64,000 nt of DNA from Ruminococcus sp. HUN007 (GCF_000712055.1 NZ_JOOA01000002.1:372001-436000), one strand, 5' to 3'. Positions 18,189 through 28,022 are shown, numbered from the stretch's first letter. A program made the numbers and translations. Notes: generated by a model not told the origin, from the sequence alone.

Positions 18189-18228
18189 AGCCGTTCAGCA
18201 CATTATATGCTGAACGGCTAAAAAACAT
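18189..18228 (-). terminator. Terminator (works for the 18255 gene)
   Basis: AGCCGTTCAGCA and TGCTGAACGGCT form a 12-bp stem with T-runs on both sides, placed just after the stop of the minus-strand membrane protein gene. A second small inverted repeat (CGTGCC/GGCACG) lies beside it at about 18167-18183. Confidence 0.8.
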
Positions 18229-18254
18229 TTTAATCTTTATGTATTTTATCTGTA

Positions 18255-19406
18255 TTACAGAGGCATACAGCACTTTACCAGTACGTTCATCTGTGACTCG
18301 AAATAAAGTCTTACAGGAACATTCAGCGGAATATCTGTAAGGAGAAGATTGTCAAAAGCAATGCCTTCGGAAAACATCTGTTTATCAGGCATGACCAGAG
18401 TTAATCTGTTGTTTGCAGGATCTGAAATAACTTTGGTTACAATACCGTCAACTGTAAAAGTATTCTTTTTTGTCAAAGGTCTCTGGAAAGCGATACGGTT
18501 CATAAGCCACTGTATCCATAATTCGCAGAAAAGAGCTGCACATAACGGAAGAAAATATGCGTTATGTTCCAGCCAGAATTTTATACCCAAAACTATCAGT
18601 ATCAGAGTAATACCGGTAAACACGGTCCAAAGAATTGAGTAAATGCCTTTATCAAAAGGATTTACGCTTTTGTATCTGGAAGGAAGATTATCATAGTCTT
18701 CATCAGTAACTTGTTTGATATCTGTTTCAAAAATCTGTACGTGTCTGAACTTTGAATAGTCATATGTACCGGGAATATTCATTCGTTCAAGTTCAGCTGA
18801 GTGATCAGGTGCATAATAGCAGAAATCTGCGGCATTTTCCGGTATTTTTACAAGCCTGTATTTCGATGAATCCGATTTAATAACAAGTACAGTATCTCCG
18901 CAGTAAAACTGAGTTGTCTCATGGACTGTGACAAGTTTACGGGTGTTATGAAGAGCGACAATATAATCAGCCCTGACCAGCTGGTGTCCCCTTGTTGAAT
19001 AATAGGCATTACGCATTTCAACGATTTCACCTGCTTCAACGAGTGATTCACGTGTAACCTTTCTGCATTTACGGTTGTCATATGCTATATAGCAGAATAC
19101 AAAACCGAACAGGCCAAGCATAAAAGACACGAAAATAAATAAAGCAGCGTTTTCGACGTGATTTATCGCATCTCTTATACTGCAGACAACACCGCATATG
19201 GTCAGAATGATATCTCCGACCATCAGAAAAAACGGCAGTACCAGGTAGTTGTTGGTGTTCCGGAATTTAAACGGAACGTTCGAATATTCATTCTCCGTTA
19301 TTTTTCTGAAATTCACACTGTTAAGCGGCGCTTCAGTATACCTCTGACCAATGTAGTAATCAAGCGAACTTTCATTTTCCCTTTCTCTCTGATTATCATT
19401 AAACAT
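18255..19406 (-). CDS. Membrane protein of unknown function
   Basis: No family recognised with confidence; the alternation of membrane pairs with beta-rich soluble segments is reminiscent of DUF3592-like proteins. Starting at ATG 19406 (AAGGA 5 bases before) it has 383 residues. Four membrane segments are predicted: two near residues 33-60 and 66-92, and two near 233-258 and 265-285. Charged cytoplasmic stretches (SRYKSVNPFDKG) lie between. It is a single-gene unit closed by a strong terminator. Confidence 0.75.
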   Translation of the reverse strand: MFNDNQRERENESSLDYYIGQRYTEAPLNSVNFRKITENEYSNVPFKFRNTNNYLVLPFFLMVGDIILTICGVVCSIRDAINHVENAALFIFVSFMLGLFGFVFCYIAYDNRKCRKVTRESLVEAGEIVEMRNAYYSTRGHQLVRADYIVALHNTRKLVTVHETTQFYCGDTVLVIKSDSSKYRLVKIPENAADFCYYAPDHSAELERMNIPGTYDYSKFRHVQIFETDIKQVTDEDYDNLPSRYKSVNPFDKGIYSILWTVFTGITLILIVLGIKFWLEHNAYFLPLCAALFCELWIQWLMNRIAFQRPLTKKNTFTVDGIVTKVISDPANNRLTLVMPDKQMFSEGIAFDNLLLTDIPLNVPVRLYFESQMNVLVKCCMPL

Positions 19407-19464
19407 AATCATCCTTCTTTCTTTTGTTCTTTTGTTTTTGTCTCTGTATGATGAGTTTATCTTC

Positions 19465-19526
19465 TGGAAAATGCTGATCAATTTATAAATCCAGACGCTG
19501 GAATTTCTGCCTGATCAGTGTTTCCA
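19465..19526. repeat. Dispersed palindromic repeat, copy 3 (short)
   Basis: TGGAAAATGCTGATCAATTT at the left and CTGATCAGTGTTTCCA at the right, with a short GC-poor middle. The outer arms match the other copies; the GC-rich inner part is missing. Confidence 0.55.
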
Positions 19527-19599
19527 TAGAAAACTCCGGTTTGATTATAACACATTTTCATTCTGTTTTCAATAAAAAAGAAACATTTAAATGGTAGTG

Positions 19600-19665
19600 G
19601 CCGCCTCTTCGAGACGACCACTGCTATTTATAAATTTTTCATCACGAGTGATGAAAAATACCTTT
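19600..19665. repeat. Two adjacent palindromes, terminator-like
   Basis: AGTGGCCGCCTC and GAGACGACCACT form an imperfect stem at about 19604-19630. TTTTTCATCAC and GTGATGAAAAA form a perfect 11-bp palindrome at about 19636-19660, ending in T or A runs on both strands. They lie between divergent genes, upstream of both, where a terminator is not expected. Confidence 0.6.
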
Positions 19666-19691
19666 TATGAATCAGGGAGATAATTCATCTC

Positions 19692-19733
19692 TTGACAGTG
19701 TACTCCGCAAGACTGTATACTTTCTATAGGAGG
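19692..19733 (+). promoter_or_regulatory. Promoter and ribosome site of the 19744 gene
   Basis: TTGACA (19692-19697) and TATACT (19716-19721) with an 18-base spacer; AGGAGG (19728-19733) is 10 bases before the ATG at 19744. Confidence 0.75.
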
Positions 19734-19743
19734 CGACCATAAT

Positions 19744-20394
19744 ATGAAAAGAGAAATACACGCCTATGACAAACTATATCTTGAACAAGCAATGTCCATA
19801 CTTGCTAGAATGCTTGATTATGCGGTAAATGATTTAAAATATGATATTACAGAATTTTTCAATCTTTTTATTTCAAGCGATTTAGCAAGAAAATTTGAAA
19901 CCGGAGATCCATCTGTTGTTGCAGGCAGATCAGGAGTCGAACTTGCATATATAGTTCTTGAAACAGCCGGACTGAAGAACAACTTTATCAAACCACAATA
20001 TTCTGCCGACAGAAGCGAAGAATACTGGACCGGATGGGCACTCGCCTACTATCAGTGGTATACATCACTTTCGTTTGCAGAGATAATAAAATACATTCCT
20101 GTTAAAGATATTAAAGATCTTTATGATCCGTATCATGAAATGGACATCCGACAGTTCTGCGACAGGATGAATGAAATGTACAAAGCCGCCAAACCGGAAA
20201 CCAATCTAAAGATACTTCGCAAAGAATCCGGATTAAGTCAGAGCCAGCTTGCAGCTGAAAGCGGAATATCTGTTCGTACTATTCAGAATTACGAACAACG
20301 GGTCAAAGATATCAACAAAGCACAGGCTGATAATCTTATGATGATTGCGTATGTGCTTAACTGCAGTATGGAAGATCTAATGGAACGGATATAA
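19744..20394 (+). CDS. Helix-turn-helix protein with conserved N-terminal domain
   Basis: A 216-residue protein with an unusual order. The N-terminal about 150 residues are a helical domain (opening YDKLYLEQAMSILARMLDYA, later GRSGVELAYIVLE) that recurs in Clostridia without a known function. A C-terminal XRE-type helix-turn-helix follows (about 153-212, LSQSQLAAESGISVRTIQNY). The domain order and the single-gene unit fit a small autonomous regulator, possibly an antitoxin-like one, but no toxin gene is adjacent. It has its own promoter and terminator. Confidence 0.85.
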   Translation: MKREIHAYDKLYLEQAMSILARMLDYAVNDLKYDITEFFNLFISSDLARKFETGDPSVVAGRSGVELAYIVLETAGLKNNFIKPQYSADRSEEYWTGWALAYYQWYTSLSFAEIIKYIPVKDIKDLYDPYHEMDIRQFCDRMNEMYKAAKPETNLKILRKESGLSQSQLAAESGISVRTIQNYEQRVKDINKAQADNLMMIAYVLNCSMEDLMERI

Positions 20395-20424
20395 ACGGTA
20401 GTAACCGTAGGCACGAAACAAAAA

Positions 20425-20461
20425 AGCCGGTCAGCATTTTTCTTGCTGATCGGCTTTTTAC
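20425..20461. terminator. Bidirectional terminator between the HTH gene and carB
   Basis: AAAGCCGGTCAGCA and TGCTGATCGGCTTT pair with an A/T-rich loop and T-runs on both strands, serving the convergent HTH gene and pyrimidine operon. Confidence 0.85.
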
Positions 20462-20479
20462 TTATTTGAATATTATTTA

Positions 20480-23400
20480 TCAGATCTTTGTAATATCGAT
20501 AAGTTCAACGTCATCAATAGTACGTCCTGTCTGGAGGACATTTGCAAGGGCTCTTGCGGTATCGATCGCTGTGAGTGAGCAGATTGAACGTTCTACTGAC
20601 TTACGGCGCATCTTAACGCTGTCTCTTGCAGGGAGACGGCCTTTTTCTGATGTTGAGATGACGTAGTGGATCTTGCCGCTTTCGAGGAGGTTGATCGCGT
20701 TCGGTTCAGGTTCGGATACTCTGTTTACATGGTTCGTAGCGATCATGTTTCTGTTGAGTACACCGGCTGTTCCGGCTGTTGCGTAGAGTTCGAATCCCAT
20801 CTGTGAGAACTTGTCGGCAATTGCGATGATCTCCTGCTTGTCCGTGTCACGTACTGTGATGAACACGCCGCCTTCCTTCTTGAGGTCGAATCCGGCAGCA
20901 ACGAGACCCTTGAGGAGTGCATCTTCAAATGTGTGCGCAATACCGAGGCACTCACCTGTTGACTTCATTTCAGGTCCGAGCATTGTATCAACGTCGTGGA
21001 GCTTTTCAAAGCTGAATACAGGAACCTTGACAGCAACGTAGTCAGCAGCAGGATAGAGACCGCTCTCGTAGCCGAGTTCCTTAAGAGTAGCACCGAACAT
21101 GAGCTTTGTTGCGATGTCTACCATCGGAATACCAGTTACCTTGCTGATGTACGGAACTGTTCTTGATGAACGAGGATTTACCTCGATTACGTAAACTTCG
21201 TGGTTGTAAACAACGTACTGGATGTTTACGAGACCTACTACCTTGAGTTCAAGAGCAAGCTTTCTTGTGTAATCGATGATAGTGTTCTTGATTCTTTCGG
21301 AAAGTGTCTGAGCCGGATATACGGAGATCGAGTCACCTGAGTGAACACCGGCACGTTCGATGTGTTCCATGATACCAGGAATGAGGAAGTCCTTGCCGTC
21401 GCAGATAGCGTCTACTTCAACTTCAGTACCCATCATGTACTTGTCGATAAGTACAGGGTTTTCGATCATCGTTCTTGTGATGATCTCCATGTATTCAACT
21501 ATATCCTTTTCGGAATGAGCAATGATCATGTTCTGACCACCGAGAACGTATGAAGGTCTCATAAGTACCGGATAGCCGAGGTCTTCAGCAGCTGCAACAG
21601 CTTCCTCTGTTGTCATTACTGTATGACCCTGCGGACGCGGAATGCCGCATTTTTCAAGGATCTCGTCAAAACGTTCACGGTCTTCGGCAGCGTCAACGCT
21701 GTCAGCCTGCGTACCGAGGATCCTTACACCCATGTCTGAAAGATGCTTAACAAGCTTGATAGCTGTCTGACCGCCGAACTGAACTACTACGCCGTAAGGC
21801 TGTTCTGTTTCGATGATGGATTCAACGTCTTCCTTTGTGAGCGGATCGAAGTAAAGTCTGTCACCGGTATCGAAGTCAGTTGAAACTGTTTCAGGGTTGT
21901 TGTTGCAGATGACTGCTTCGTAGCCGAGTTCCTTAAGAGTCCATACGCAGTGAACTGAGCAGTAGTCGAATTCGATACCCTGACCGATACGGATAGGACC
22001 TGAACCGAAAACGATGACTTTCTTCTTACCCTTGTCAGTTCTTTCGATAAACTGCTTTGCTTCGTTTTCCTCGTCGAATGTGGAGTAGAAGTAAGGCGTT
22101 TCAGCCTTGAATTCTCCGGCACATGTATCAACCATCTTGTAAACGGCTCTCTTGCGCATCGGGCACTTCTGGCCGGACATTCTTTCGATCGTGCTGTCGA
22201 GATAACCGTAGTTCTTTGCGGTAAGATATTTTTCCTCTGTGAGCTCACCGTCAGCAAGCCACTTTTCGAGATTTACCATGTTGAGGAGCTTGTTAAGGAA
22301 CCACTCGTCGATCATGGTCATTTCATGAAGCTTTTCAACGGTAACGCCTCTCTTAAGAGCTTCGTAAACCTGGAATGAGCGTTCGTCGTCAACCTCTTCG
22401 AGTTTCTTCATGAGTTCTTCATCGGAAAGCTTTTCAAGTTTCTTAAGATTCATTGAATCAACGCCGAGTTCAATCGAACGGACAGCCTTCATCATAGCCT
22501 GTTCAAAGCTTGTACCGATAGCCATTACCTCACCGGTAGCCTTCATCTGTGTACCGAGTGTTCTCTTGGCATAAACGAATTTATCGAAAGCCCACTTAGG
22601 AAACTTAACAACAACGTAGTCGAGTGCAGGCTCGAAGCAGGCATAGGTCTTTCCTGTTACCTGGTTGATGATCTCGTCGAGCGTGTAGCCGATAGCGATC
22701 TTTGCTGCAACCTTGGCAATAGGATAACCGGTAGCCTTTGATGCAAGAGCTGATGAACGTGAAACTCGCGGATTTACTTCGATAACGCTGTACTGGAATG
22801 ATTCCGGATGAAGAGCGAACTGACAGTTACAGCCGCCTTCTACCTTGAGTTCTCTGATAATATTGATAGCTGCTGTACGGAGCATCTGGTACTCGCGGTC
22901 AGTAAGAGTAACTGCAGGAGCGATAACTATGGAGTCACCTGTATGTACGCCGACCGGGTCAAAGTTTTCCATTGAGCAGACTGTGATACAGTTATCCTTG
23001 CTGTCACGGATAACTTCAAACTCGATCTCCTTCCAGCCGCTGATACATTTTTCAACGAGGATCTGAGTGATAGGTGAAAGACGGAGACCGTTCTTGGCAA
23101 TATCACGGAGTTCTTCTTCATTCTTTGCAATACCGCCGCCTGTACCGCCGAGAGTAAATGCAGGACGAACGATGACCGGATAACCGATTATCTTTGCAAA
23201 ATCAACAGAATCTTCGATAGTTTCAACGACCTTTGAAGGGATGCAAGGTTCGCCGATCTTTTCCATTGTATCCTTGAAAGCCTGTCTGTCCTCAGCCTTG
23301 TGAATCGTAAGCGGATCTGCACCGAGAAGCTTTACATTATTCGCTTCGAGGAATCCTTCTTCTGCAAGCTGCATAGAGAGAGTAAGACCTGTCTGTCCGC

Positions 23401-23671
23401 CGAGTGTGGAAAGAAGGCTGTCCGGCTTTTCTATTTTGATTATTCTCTTGATAACGTCAAGTGTAAGAGGTTCAATGTAGATCTTGTCTGCCATCGCCTT
23501 GTCTGTCATGATGGTAGCAGGGTTTGAGTTTACAAGAACAACTTCAAGACCTTCCTGCTTGAGAGCACGACAGGCCTGTGTACCGGCGTAGTCGAATTCG
23601 GCAGCCTGTCCGATAACGATAGGACCTGAACCTATAACAAGTACTTTCTTAATATCTTTTCTTAACGGCAT
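20480..23671 (-). CDS. carB: Carbamoyl-phosphate synthase large subunit
   Basis: CarB makes carbamoyl phosphate from bicarbonate, ATP and the ammonia delivered by CarA, for pyrimidine and arginine synthesis. The 1063-residue protein shows both homologous ATP-grasp halves, each opening with a GSGP(I/V)xIGQ motif (near residues 13 and 556). HTGDSIVIAP and HSGDSISVYP are the matching internal segments, and the allosteric MGS-type domain is C-terminal. The ATG starts 1 base after the carA stop. It is last in pyrR-pyrC-pyrF-carA-carB. Confidence 0.98.
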   Translation of the reverse strand: MPLRKDIKKVLVIGSGPIVIGQAAEFDYAGTQACRALKQEGLEVVLVNSNPATIMTDKAMADKIYIEPLTLDVIKRIIKIEKPDSLLSTLGGQTGLTLSMQLAEEGFLEANNVKLLGADPLTIHKAEDRQAFKDTMEKIGEPCIPSKVVETIEDSVDFAKIIGYPVIVRPAFTLGGTGGGIAKNEEELRDIAKNGLRLSPITQILVEKCISGWKEIEFEVIRDSKDNCITVCSMENFDPVGVHTGDSIVIAPAVTLTDREYQMLRTAAINIIRELKVEGGCNCQFALHPESFQYSVIEVNPRVSRSSALASKATGYPIAKVAAKIAIGYTLDEIINQVTGKTYACFEPALDYVVVKFPKWAFDKFVYAKRTLGTQMKATGEVMAIGTSFEQAMMKAVRSIELGVDSMNLKKLEKLSDEELMKKLEEVDDERSFQVYEALKRGVTVEKLHEMTMIDEWFLNKLLNMVNLEKWLADGELTEEKYLTAKNYGYLDSTIERMSGQKCPMRKRAVYKMVDTCAGEFKAETPYFYSTFDEENEAKQFIERTDKGKKKVIVFGSGPIRIGQGIEFDYCSVHCVWTLKELGYEAVICNNNPETVSTDFDTGDRLYFDPLTKEDVESIIETEQPYGVVVQFGGQTAIKLVKHLSDMGVRILGTQADSVDAAEDRERFDEILEKCGIPRPQGHTVMTTEEAVAAAEDLGYPVLMRPSYVLGGQNMIIAHSEKDIVEYMEIITRTMIENPVLIDKYMMGTEVEVDAICDGKDFLIPGIMEHIERAGVHSGDSISVYPAQTLSERIKNTIIDYTRKLALELKVVGLVNIQYVVYNHEVYVIEVNPRSSRTVPYISKVTGIPMVDIATKLMFGATLKELGYESGLYPAADYVAVKVPVFSFEKLHDVDTMLGPEMKSTGECLGIAHTFEDALLKGLVAAGFDLKKEGGVFITVRDTDKQEIIAIADKFSQMGFELYATAGTAGVLNRNMIATNHVNRVSEPEPNAINLLESGKIHYVISTSEKGRLPARDSVKMRRKSVERSICSLTAIDTARALANVLQTGRTIDDVELIDITKI

Positions 23672-23672
23672 T

Positions 23673-24773
23673 TTACTTTTCCTCCATTAACTGTACGAAT
23701 TCGTCAAATAAGTAAGATGTGTCAAGCGGACCGCCATGAGCTTCCGGATGGAACTGTACTGTGAATGCTTTTTCGTTCTTGTATCTTACACCTTCGCAGG
23801 TCTTGTCATTTGCATTGATGTGTGAAACTTCAGCAATGGATGTATCAACACTGTCATTGAGAACGGCATAACCGTGGTTCTGTGTCGTAACGAATGTCTT
23901 GTCGAGGGCAAGATCGATAACCGGCTGGTTTGCACCGCGGTGACCGTACTTAAGTTTTTCTGTCTTAGCACCGTGTGCGAGAGCCATGATCTGATGACCC
24001 ATGCAGATACCGAAGATCGGTATTCCGAGCTTTGAGATCTCGGCAACATTCTTTATTACCTCAGTATTCTCGGAAGGATCCCCGGGGCCGTTTGAAAGCA
24101 TGATTCCGTCAGGAGCGATCTCTTTTATCTCAGCTGCAGTTGTTCTGTCCGGAACAACGATAACGTCGCAGCCTCTCTTAAGAAGTTCCTCACGAATGTT
24201 TCTCTTGTAGCCGAGGTCGATGAGAACTACTTTGTACTTACTGTTTTCAGCCTTGTATTCACACTTTTCAGGAACTGTGACTGTGTGAACGGCATCCTTA
24301 ATCGTATATGCCTTAATAAGCTTTAAAAGCTCATCCTTCTTTGCGAAAACATCTTCAGTTGTGATGGCACCGTTCATAACACCGTACTCTCTTATCTTTC
24401 TGGTAAGACTTCTTGTGTCGATGGAATGGATGCCGATGATGTTCTGTTCCTTCAGGAAGTCATCGATATTTCCTTCGCAGCGAAAGTTTGACGGAGCATT
24501 GCACCATTCTCTTACGATATATCCGCTGACATATGACTTTGTGGATTCAAAGTCCTCTTTGTTCACGCCGTAGTTTCCGATAAGCGGAAAAGTCTGAACA
24601 ACGATCTGACCGTAGTAGCTCGGGTCAGTAAGTGTTTCCTGGTATCCCGTCATACCTGTTGTAAATACAACTTCACCGATAACAGTTCCCTTTGCACCGA
24701 AGGACTGTCCGGTGAGAACAGTTCCGTCAGCAAGAAGAATATAAGCCTTTTCGCTCTTATTGAATAATGCCAT
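23673..24773 (-). CDS. carA: Carbamoyl-phosphate synthase small subunit
   Basis: Glutamine amidotransferase subunit that releases ammonia for CarB. The N-terminal half contains TTGMTGYQETLTDPSYYGQI. The C-terminal class I amidotransferase domain has the catalytic Cys in GICMGHQIMA and His in VQFHPEAHGGP. I start at ATG 24773 (MALFNKSEK), 9 bases after AAGGGA; the upstream in-frame ATG is not preceded by a ribosome site. About 366 residues, normal length. Confidence 0.97.
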   Translation of the reverse strand: MALFNKSEKAYILLADGTVLTGQSFGAKGTVIGEVVFTTGMTGYQETLTDPSYYGQIVVQTFPLIGNYGVNKEDFESTKSYVSGYIVREWCNAPSNFRCEGNIDDFLKEQNIIGIHSIDTRSLTRKIREYGVMNGAITTEDVFAKKDELLKLIKAYTIKDAVHTVTVPEKCEYKAENSKYKVVLIDLGYKRNIREELLKRGCDVIVVPDRTTAAEIKEIAPDGIMLSNGPGDPSENTEVIKNVAEISKLGIPIFGICMGHQIMALAHGAKTEKLKYGHRGANQPVIDLALDKTFVTTQNHGYAVLNDSVDTSIAEVSHINANDKTCEGVRYKNEKAFTVQFHPEAHGGPLDTSYLFDEFVQLMEEK

Positions 24774-24796
24774 TTTATCAGATCCCTTCAAAAGTC

Positions 24797-25717
24797 TTAC
24801 CTGCAGATTACAGATGTTATATCGTCGCGCATTCTGATAACTTCACGTCTTGAAGCCTTTGCAAAATCCTTTTCATCGCAGCCTTCCTTTGTGTATGCAC
24901 ACATAATGGCTCTTGATGAGTTTACGATCGCACCGAGGCCCTTTGCATCAAATGCACCCTTAAGGCCTTCAGCACCGCCGCCCTGAGCACCGTAGCCAGG
25001 TACGAGGAAGAATGTGTGCGGAAGTCTTTTACGGAGCTCGGTAAGCTGTTCAGGATAAGTAGCACCTACAACAGCGCCGACTGATGAGTAACCGTACTCA
25101 CCGATCTGTTCGCTTCCCCACTTTTCACACATGTCGCCCATTACTGCATAAACTGTATTGTCGCCGATCTTCTGGTCCTGAAGCTCGCCGCTTGACTTGT
25201 TTGAAGTCTTGACGAGAACGAAGATGCCCTTGTCCTTCTTTTCACATATCTCGAGGAGAGGAGCGATTCCGTCTGTTCCGAGATATCCGTTTACTGTAAG
25301 GGCATCAGCACCGAAAGCTTCGATCATCTGTGAGCCTACCTGAGTAGCACCGAGATGAGCTGTTGCATATGCTGTCATTGTTGCACCGATGTCGTTTCTC
25401 TTTCCGTCGGTCATTACGAACAGGCCCTTCTTCTGAGCATATTTAATAGTCTCTGTAAGAGCCTTTACGCCCTGCCAGCCGTACATTTCATAGTAGGCTG
25501 CCTGAGGCTTTATTGCAGGAACAAGGTCGTATATTTCATCAATGATAGCCTTGTTAAATGTAAGAAGCGCATCAGCTGCACCTTCGAGTGTCTCGCCGTA
25601 CTTTGTGAAGCTTTCTTTTCTGATGAACTCAGGAACGTAGTCGAGCTTCGGGTCAAGTCCTGCAACTGTCGGATTCTTCTTGTCAATAATGTTCTTAATA
25701 AGTCTGTCAAATGACAT
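24797..25717 (-). CDS. pyrF: Orotidine 5'-phosphate decarboxylase (type 2)
   Basis: PyrF decarboxylates OMP to UMP, the last step of de novo UMP synthesis. At 306 residues it is the longer type 2 form. The catalytic lysine pattern is visible in VMTDGKRNDIGATMTAYA (about residues 86-103), and a C-terminal phosphate-binding part contains PGYGAQGG. It lies 18 bases after pyrC. Confidence 0.96.
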   Translation of the reverse strand: MSFDRLIKNIIDKKNPTVAGLDPKLDYVPEFIRKESFTKYGETLEGAADALLTFNKAIIDEIYDLVPAIKPQAAYYEMYGWQGVKALTETIKYAQKKGLFVMTDGKRNDIGATMTAYATAHLGATQVGSQMIEAFGADALTVNGYLGTDGIAPLLEICEKKDKGIFVLVKTSNKSSGELQDQKIGDNTVYAVMGDMCEKWGSEQIGEYGYSSVGAVVGATYPEQLTELRKRLPHTFFLVPGYGAQGGGAEGLKGAFDAKGLGAIVNSSRAIMCAYTKEGCDEKDFAKASRREVIRMRDDITSVICR

Positions 25718-25735
25718 AAATATATCCTCCCTGTT

Positions 25736-27017
25736 TTACTTTGTTTCGCTGTAAATGATTTTACCCTTTGAGATCGTGATCACTGGTTTTCCCTTAAGTG
25801 TCACGCCTTTGAAAAGAGTGTTGTGAGATTTTGAATGAAGCTTTTCCGGATCAACTGTCCATTCCCTGTTAAGGTCTGCTATACAGATGTCCGCTGTGCT
25901 TCCCTCACGTATATATACAGGCTCAAGCCCGAGAAGCTTTCTCGGATTCTCTGACATGAGCTCGGATATTCTTTCGAGTGTTATCTTTCCGGTGTGGTAA
26001 AGATAAGTAACTGTCGCGGCAAATGATGTTTCAAGGCCTACAACACCGTTAGGAGCCTTTTCAAAATCAGCCTTTTCATTTGCCGCATGCGGTGCATGAT
26101 CAGTAACTATGCAGTCAATTGTTCCGTCGATAACTGCCTCAGTAATCGCTTCAACGTCGCGTTTTTCGCGGAGAGGCGGATTCATTCTGAAGTCTGCATC
26201 ACGGGCAAGAAGCTTTTCATCGGTAAAGATGAAGTAGTGCGGAGCTGTTTCGCAGGTTACCTTAAGTCCGCGTTTCTTTGCATCTCTTATAAAGCCTATG
26301 CTTCCTTCTGTACTTACATGTGCTATGTGCACCGGAACTCCGGCCGCACCTGCAAGAGCCATTTCCCTTACTGTTATGCTGTCTTCTGACGCACGGTCCA
26401 TGCCCGGAACGCCAAGCTTTTCAGAAACGGCACCCTTGTTCATGATCCCCTTTCCGATTATGTCCATGTCTTCGCAGTGCGAAGTGAGCAGCAGGCCGTA
26501 CTTATCAGCATTTATAAGTCCCCTGCGCATAAGTTCTGCATTTTTTACCGGTTTTCCGTCATCGGAAACTGCGACTATGCCGAGTCTTTTGTACATTTCA
26601 AAATCAGCAAGCTCGCCGCCGGCCATTCCCTTTGTTATGCATGCTGTCTGGTAAATGTCTATTCCAGTCTGAGCAGCCTTGTCCTTTATGTAATTAATAG
26701 TTTCCTCGTTGTCGACAGGAGGATTCGTGTTCGGCATACAGAGAACCCCTGTTACGCCGCCTGCTGCAGCTGCTGCCGCACCTGTAAGTATATCTTCCTT
26801 GTGAGTAAAGCCCGGATCTCTGAAATGCACGTGCATATCAAAAAAAAGACGGAAACGCTGTAAGACCTGTACCGTCGATAACAACTGCGCTATCGTCTTC
26901 AGGAGCGATTCCGACTTTCTGTATTTTTCCGTCACGGATATAAATATCATAGGTTTTATCAGATGAAAGCATTTTGTCAACAACTGAAATGTTTCTGATT
27001 ATGATATTCTGATTCAT
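25736..27017 (-). pseudogene. pyrC: Dihydroorotase, split by a +1 homopolymer frameshift
   Basis: PyrC cyclises carbamoyl aspartate to dihydroorotate with a zinc site. The first frame (MNQNIIIRNISVVDK ... GLTAFPSFF) stops at TGA directly after eight Ts on the coding strand (the A8 at 26840-26847 on the plus strand). The second frame continues with DMHVHFRDPGF, the metal-binding segment, through THKEDILTGAAAA and IVTDHAPHA. Removing one T joins them into a normal protein of about 426 residues. Either the assembly has one T too many, or the gene relies on transcriptional slippage or a +1 shift at UUU-UGA. Loss of pyrC alone from an intact operon would be surprising. Confidence 0.9.
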
Positions 27018-27111
27018 TTTTCCCACTCATCCTTTCTGTAAACAATTCAAAGAAAACAAAGACCATTCCGGTTTCCCGGTTCATTAAAATCTAATGTTTT
27101 CTTAACTGACT

Positions 27112-27645
27112 TTATGATTCAGGTTCATAGATAGTCACACTGTCTGTGCCGTCCATCTCTGTTACCTGTACCTTTACCATCTCTTCGTGAGAAGTAGGCA
27201 GATTCTTTCCTACAAAATCCGGTCTTATCGGGATCTCCCTGTGACCGCGGTCAATGAGAACTGCAAGCTGGATACGCTGCGGTCTTCCTCTTCCGATAAC
27301 GGCGTCAATAGCCGCTCTCGCGCTTCTGCCTGTGTATATAACGTCATCAACAAGAATGATGACCTTGTTATTTATATCAAAATCAACAGATGTGCCGTCC
27401 GGTTCAGATAATCTTCGTTTATCATCTCTGTACGGTGTTATATCGAGCTTTCCGCACTCTACTTTAATACCTTCGATCTCTTTTATTTTCTGTGAGATAC
27501 GCTCAGCAAGAAAAGCACCTCTTGTAAGAATACCGATTATACAAAGATCAGCCGCCCCCTTGTTCTGTTCGAGTATCTCGTAGGTGATCCTCGTAACAGC
27601 CCTTCTTATTGCACTTTCGTCAAGGATAACTGCTTTTTCTTTCAA
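27112..27645 (-). CDS. pyrR: Bifunctional pyr operon regulator / uracil phosphoribosyltransferase
   Basis: PyrR binds pyr leader RNA when UMP is high and promotes termination; it also has weak uracil phosphoribosyltransferase activity. The PRPP-binding motif [14 protein letters not shown] is near residues 96-109, and the [24 protein letters not shown] segment follows. I chose TTG 27645 because GAGGG lies 8 bases upstream; an ATG further upstream lies inside the attenuator terminator and has no ribosome site. It heads the operon directly behind its own RNA target. Confidence 0.95.
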   Translation of the reverse strand: MKEKAVILDESAIRRAVTRITYEILEQNKGAADLCIIGILTRGAFLAERISQKIKEIEGIKVECGKLDITPYRDDKRRLSEPDGTSVDFDINNKVIILVDDVIYTGRSARAAIDAVIGRGRPQRIQLAVLIDRGHREIPIRPDFVGKNLPTSHEEMVKVQVTEMDGTDSVTIYEPES

Positions 27646-27663
27646 GAAACAAACCCTCTTTAC

Positions 27664-27840
27664 AACAAAAATACCTGTCCGCACAAGTCAGACAGGTACA
27701 ATTATCCCAAGCTTATTTAACGTAATCATGTAAGCAGATCATATCCGCAGGATACAGTAATGTCCTGAAAATACCGGATGAACCGCTTCGTAAACTTAAA
27801 ACAAATACCTTGCCGACCTCTCCGGATCAACTTAAAGGAG
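27664..27840 (-). promoter_or_regulatory. PyrR-dependent attenuator leader
   Basis: On the minus strand the PyrR recognition loop TCCGGAGAGGTCGGCAAGG lies at about 27809-27827. The Rho-independent terminator ACCTGTC ... GACAGGT followed by ATTTTT is at 27664-27697, just before the pyrR ribosome site. In known systems UMP-bound PyrR stabilises the binding hairpin and lets the terminator form. The arrangement matches the classic Bacillus-type attenuator. Confidence 0.85.
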
Positions 27841-27889
27841 TTATGTGTAAATCATAGTAAAAGTCAGTTTTTGACCCGACTTTCATTAT

Positions 27890-27918
27890 ATTATAGCACA
27901 CACGGTTTTGTTTGTAAA
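27890..27918 (-). promoter_or_regulatory. Promoter of the pyr operon
   Basis: TTTACA (27913-27918) and TATAAT (27890-27895) with a 17-base spacer on the minus strand, about 55 bases upstream of the PyrR loop. Confidence 0.7.
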
Positions 27919-28022
27919 GTTTATTTGATCACGTTTCTGATATTTTGGCATGTTGATCTAATTTACATAACATATCGATCAAGGATTTATGTCATTATAA
28001 TAGCGTATCTGACTTACGCGTC

